Assembly (NCBI GenBank): GCA_026415975.1
Contig: JAOAFZ010000001.1
Coordinates: 124,001 to 188,000, forward strand
Direction of reading: 5' to 3'
Origin: Patescibacteria group bacterium
GTDB taxonomy: Bacteria; Patescibacteriota; Microgenomatia; UBA1406; GWC2-37-13
DNA: 64,000 nt
This document shows positions 61,872-64,000 of the stretch, in pieces. Below the pieces are notes generated by a model, which saw only the letters and a program-made list of their open reading frames with translations, was not told the DNA's origin and did no database searches. Both the position numbers and the translations under genes were made by a program. Position 1 is the first letter of the stretch. Each line of letters begins with the position of its first letter.

Positions 61872-63140
61872 TCAGATAACGTTATCCCCGCGGAATAGCT
61901 TCGGCTTTAGCCAGTCTTGCGGTGACTTTCCCTGGTTCTGACCGTTGGTTGTGCTTCCGGATGTGTGGCTAGGTTGAGTTTGCTGTACCGGAGGCGTTTG
62001 CTGCTGAGATTGCTGAGCAGGCTGTCCCTGTGGTGAAGCGTTAAGCGGCGGCATTGGAGGCATCTGTGGTCGCTGTTGCATAGGTGGCATCGGCGGCCGT
62101 TGCATTTGCGGTGGCGGCGGCATGAGATCTTCGTCGTCGAAGTCGTCCAGAGGGTTGTTCATAAAGTCCATACCTCCCTGTCCTGCAGGATATCCTCCGA
62201 AGGGTGATTGCTGAGGCGGGCCACCAAAAGGAGACGATCCTCCAAAAGGAGGCTGTCCGCCGAATGGAGGCTGTCCGCCAAATCCTCTCATATCGAATGG
62301 GCTGGGTGCAGGAGGAGCCATTCCCGGAAAACCCATTCCGCTACCGAAACCGCCTGCTGCTCCCGGAGCCGGTGAAACTCCGCCGAATGGGTCGGGTTTT
62401 TGCCCCATCGCGATCTGCTTTTTTACCGCGCCTAGTTTCATTAGTGTTGCGGCTGTTTCGAATGTCTGTGGATTAACCGAATAGGAGGAAAAATTATTCG
62501 TAGCAGAGAGAATGCCGTTATAGAGATTTGTGGCAATATCCTTATCCATTTCTATGCCAAGTTCCCGAATAAGTTGATACACCAGTTCACAGGTTGATGA
62601 TATTTGTTTGTTTACCAAATTGACCGTTCCATAGTTGTTGTTTATCAGGTGCCGGTCGATATTCAAGATATTTTTCGACTGGAACTGATTTTGATTTTCG
62701 GTATAAAGTGCTCCCAGACTGTTTAGACTGGGAACGTCAACAGTGATAATAAAGTCAATTTTTCCGCCCGTGTAGGAAAACTTGACATCTCTGGGATCAA
62801 TTTTTGAGGAATCTCCCGAGGGAACAAGAATCAGATTAAAGGTGTCACCCGAAATGTTATAGTCAACTTTCTCGATTGCACCCTCTGTGTAGGGAAAGGA
62901 TACCACCAGATGATTTCCCGAAGCGGCGAACTCTTTCTGAATTTTTTCCACTCCCAGAAGGTCGACTTTCTGGAAATTCTGACAGATAAGAGACACATGC
63001 TTATTCATCTTGGTCAGTGCAAGATAAAGAGCGGTACCAGCTGCGATACCATCCACAGTCGGATTATTTTGCAGTGCAATTATCCCCGAGCTATGGCGGT
63101 TCAAAAGTTCTGTGGCTTTGCTGAGTTGTGCCTGGTCCAT
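61872..63140 (-). CDS. Degenerate DHH-family (NrnA-like) protein with Pro/Gly-rich tail
   Basis: 422 residues. Residues 1-250 follow the NrnA/DHH phosphoesterase outline, but the metal-binding residues are largely lost: the HxNPDGD-type motif reads NNPTVDGIAAG, VDxxs reads ITVDVPSLNS, and DHH reads NIDRHLIN. SSTCELVYQLIREL remains. From about 260 on the chain is low-complexity, rich in Pro, Gly, Phe and Gln, with repeats of GGQPPFGG and PQMPPM. It lies 15 nt after infB, where nrnA is commonly found. It may be a structural, non-catalytic derivative with a disordered tail. Confidence 0.82.
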   Translation of the reverse strand: MDQAQLSKATELLNRHSSGIIALQNNPTVDGIAAGTALYLALTKMNKHVSLICQNFQKVDLLGVEKIQKEFAASGNHLVVSFPYTEGAIEKVDYNISGDTFNLILVPSGDSSKIDPRDVKFSYTGGKIDFIITVDVPSLNSLGALYTENQNQFQSKNILNIDRHLINNNYGTVNLVNKQISSTCELVYQLIRELGIEMDKDIATNLYNGILSATNNFSSYSVNPQTFETAATLMKLGAVKKQIAMGQKPDPFGGVSPAPGAAGGFGSGMGFPGMAPPAPSPFDMRGFGGQPPFGGQPPFGGSSPFGGPPQQSPFGGYPAGQGGMDFMNNPLDDFDDEDLMPPPPQMQRPPMPPMQQRPQMPPMPPLNASPQGQPAQQSQQQTPPVQQTQPSHTSGSTTNGQNQGKSPQDWLKPKLFRGDNVI

Positions 63141-63155
63141 ACGTATATAAAAATA

Positions 63156-64000
63156 CTATGAGATAGATTTTATCACATCACCGACCCGAATGTCAAGGAG
63201 AGGATAAAACAACATCCCGCACTCATTTTCCTTTTTGACTTCCTGTACAGATTTTGCCCGTATTCGAAGTGAAACAAGTTTAGATTTTGCTATAAGATTA
63301 TCGTTGCGGTACAGTTCAATCTGATCTCCATTTGCGATTTTCCCCTTTGTTACCTTTGCGCCGAACACCGTTTCACCCTCAATATTAAAGGTTGCAAGAA
63401 TTTTTGCTTCGCCCTTAATATTCTTTTCAGAGTTCTCTTTTTCCTGCAACAGCAGGGAAACTTCTTCCAGTTCCTCCAGAAGCTCATAGATAATATCGTA
63501 TGTTTTTATGATGACTTTTTCCTGTTTAGCAAGCTCTCGTGCAATCGGATCAATTATGACTGAAAAACCTATCACAAGTGCCTTGGTTGCTTTTGCCATA
63601 AAGACATCAGATTTGTTGATATCTCCAACGGAGGCACTCTGAATAACGATAGCATCATTATCGGCTAGCATACCGGTTATTGCATCCAGTGAACCCTGCG
63701 AATCACATTTTAGAACAATTACGAGCTTGCGTTTCTCATCTTCGGCACTCAAAACTATCATATTCGCCCAATCCTCGAATGTGCGTACCGCTTTAACGGC
63801 TTGTTCAACCTTTTCCTGTACAACCGGGGAGGTAGTTATGAATGTGCCAACCTCCGGAATTTCTGATAGTCCAAGCAACTCAACAGGCTGCGAAGGTTCA
63901 ATCTGCCGGACTGGTTTACCCAGATCATTGAACATGGTGCGGATTTTCGCCTTTTGTTCACCTGCATAAACGGTATCGCCGACTTTCAGAGTGCCGTTTT
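63156..64000 (-). CDS. infB: Translation initiation factor IF-2 (partial, N-terminus outside window)
   Basis: The last 281 codons are visible; the frame is open to the window edge. It includes the end of domain II (VGDTVYAGEQKAKIRTMFNDLGKPV), domain III (VLKCDSQGSLDAI), the long linker helix and the C-terminal domain IV (KVTKGKIANGDQIELYRN, ending LDIRVGDVIKSIS) that binds formylmethionyl-tRNA. IF-2 brings initiator tRNA to the ribosome. It is followed by the degenerate DHH gene on the same strand. Confidence 0.96.
   Translation of the reverse strand, partial: NGTLKVGDTVYAGEQKAKIRTMFNDLGKPVRQIEPSQPVELLGLSEIPEVGTFITTSPVVQEKVEQAVKAVRTFEDWANMIVLSAEDEKRKLVIVLKCDSQGSLDAITGMLADNDAIVIQSASVGDINKSDVFMAKATKALVIGFSVIIDPIARELAKQEKVIIKTYDIIYELLEELEEVSLLLQEKENSEKNIKGEAKILATFNIEGETVFGAKVTKGKIANGDQIELYRNDNLIAKSKLVSLRIRAKSVQEVKKENECGMLFYPLLDIRVGDVIKSIS

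Overview
The window looks like a piece of a small-genome, Gram-positive-like bacterium of the Candidate Phyla Radiation (Patescibacteria), perhaps a Microgenomates-type lineage. This assignment is an inference from gene content. Housekeeping genes are single, compact and often overlapping. DnaG has an expanded CFGAC zinc-knuckle spacing. The AspRS is bacterial in type but lacks the GAD insertion. Many proteins are a single membrane anchor plus a Pro/Thr-rich linker. There is a large glycosyltransferase complement and almost no biosynthesis. UGA is used as a normal stop (for example the ATGA overlaps at 9618-9621 and 28012-28015) and RF2 is encoded, so the code is standard at UGA.

Layout. 1-7 kb: partial ftsE, a small membrane protein, prfB, a PilM-like/LytR_C fusion, dnaG, the primary sigma factor and a CPBP protease. 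7-26 kb: an envelope glycan/glycoprotein island of membrane GT-C glycosyltransferases, cytosolic GT2/GT4 enzymes and a Wzx-type flippase, packed with overlapping ends. 26-32 kb: a MacAB-type exporter, a frameshifted EamA transporter, mutM, a GT4 and uppP. 32.9-33.6 kb: a five-tRNA cluster (Arg, Ala, Ile-UAU, Phe, Gly). 33.6-42.4 kb: NUDIX, a dockerin-like protein, a four-gene alpha-glucan operon (GT4/5, GH57, small protein, GH15), ung, a DUF368 (PopT-type) protein and a CaCA exchanger. 42.4-48.4 kb: a decaying accessory islet with a cysteine-rich remnant, a broken CNNM/CorC gene, a membrane-anchored EndoU-type polymorphic toxin disrupted by four frameshifts and one stop, an immunity-like gene, a second toxin-tip fragment and a second immunity-like gene, ending at tRNA-Ser. 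48.5-64 kb: a P-type Ca2+-type ATPase, tRNA-Cys, a Lon-like AAA+ protein without a protease domain divergent from groES-groEL, two membrane proteins, tRNA-Tyr, a D,D-carboxypeptidase, aspS, recJ, a degenerate DHH protein and partial infB.

Two patterns run through the window. First, about sixteen genes have a sigma70-like -10 hexamer only 6-10 nt before the start codon, which predicts leaderless mRNAs; most tRNAs also have a -10 box just upstream. Second, every disrupted reading frame seen lies in non-essential genes between 29 and 48 kb, mostly at short homopolymers, while all essential genes are intact. The most distinctive locus is the EndoU toxin/immunity array at 44.6-48.2 kb. The next most distinctive are the protease-less Lon ATPase beside GroESL, the alpha-glucan operon and the tRNA-Ile(UAU).
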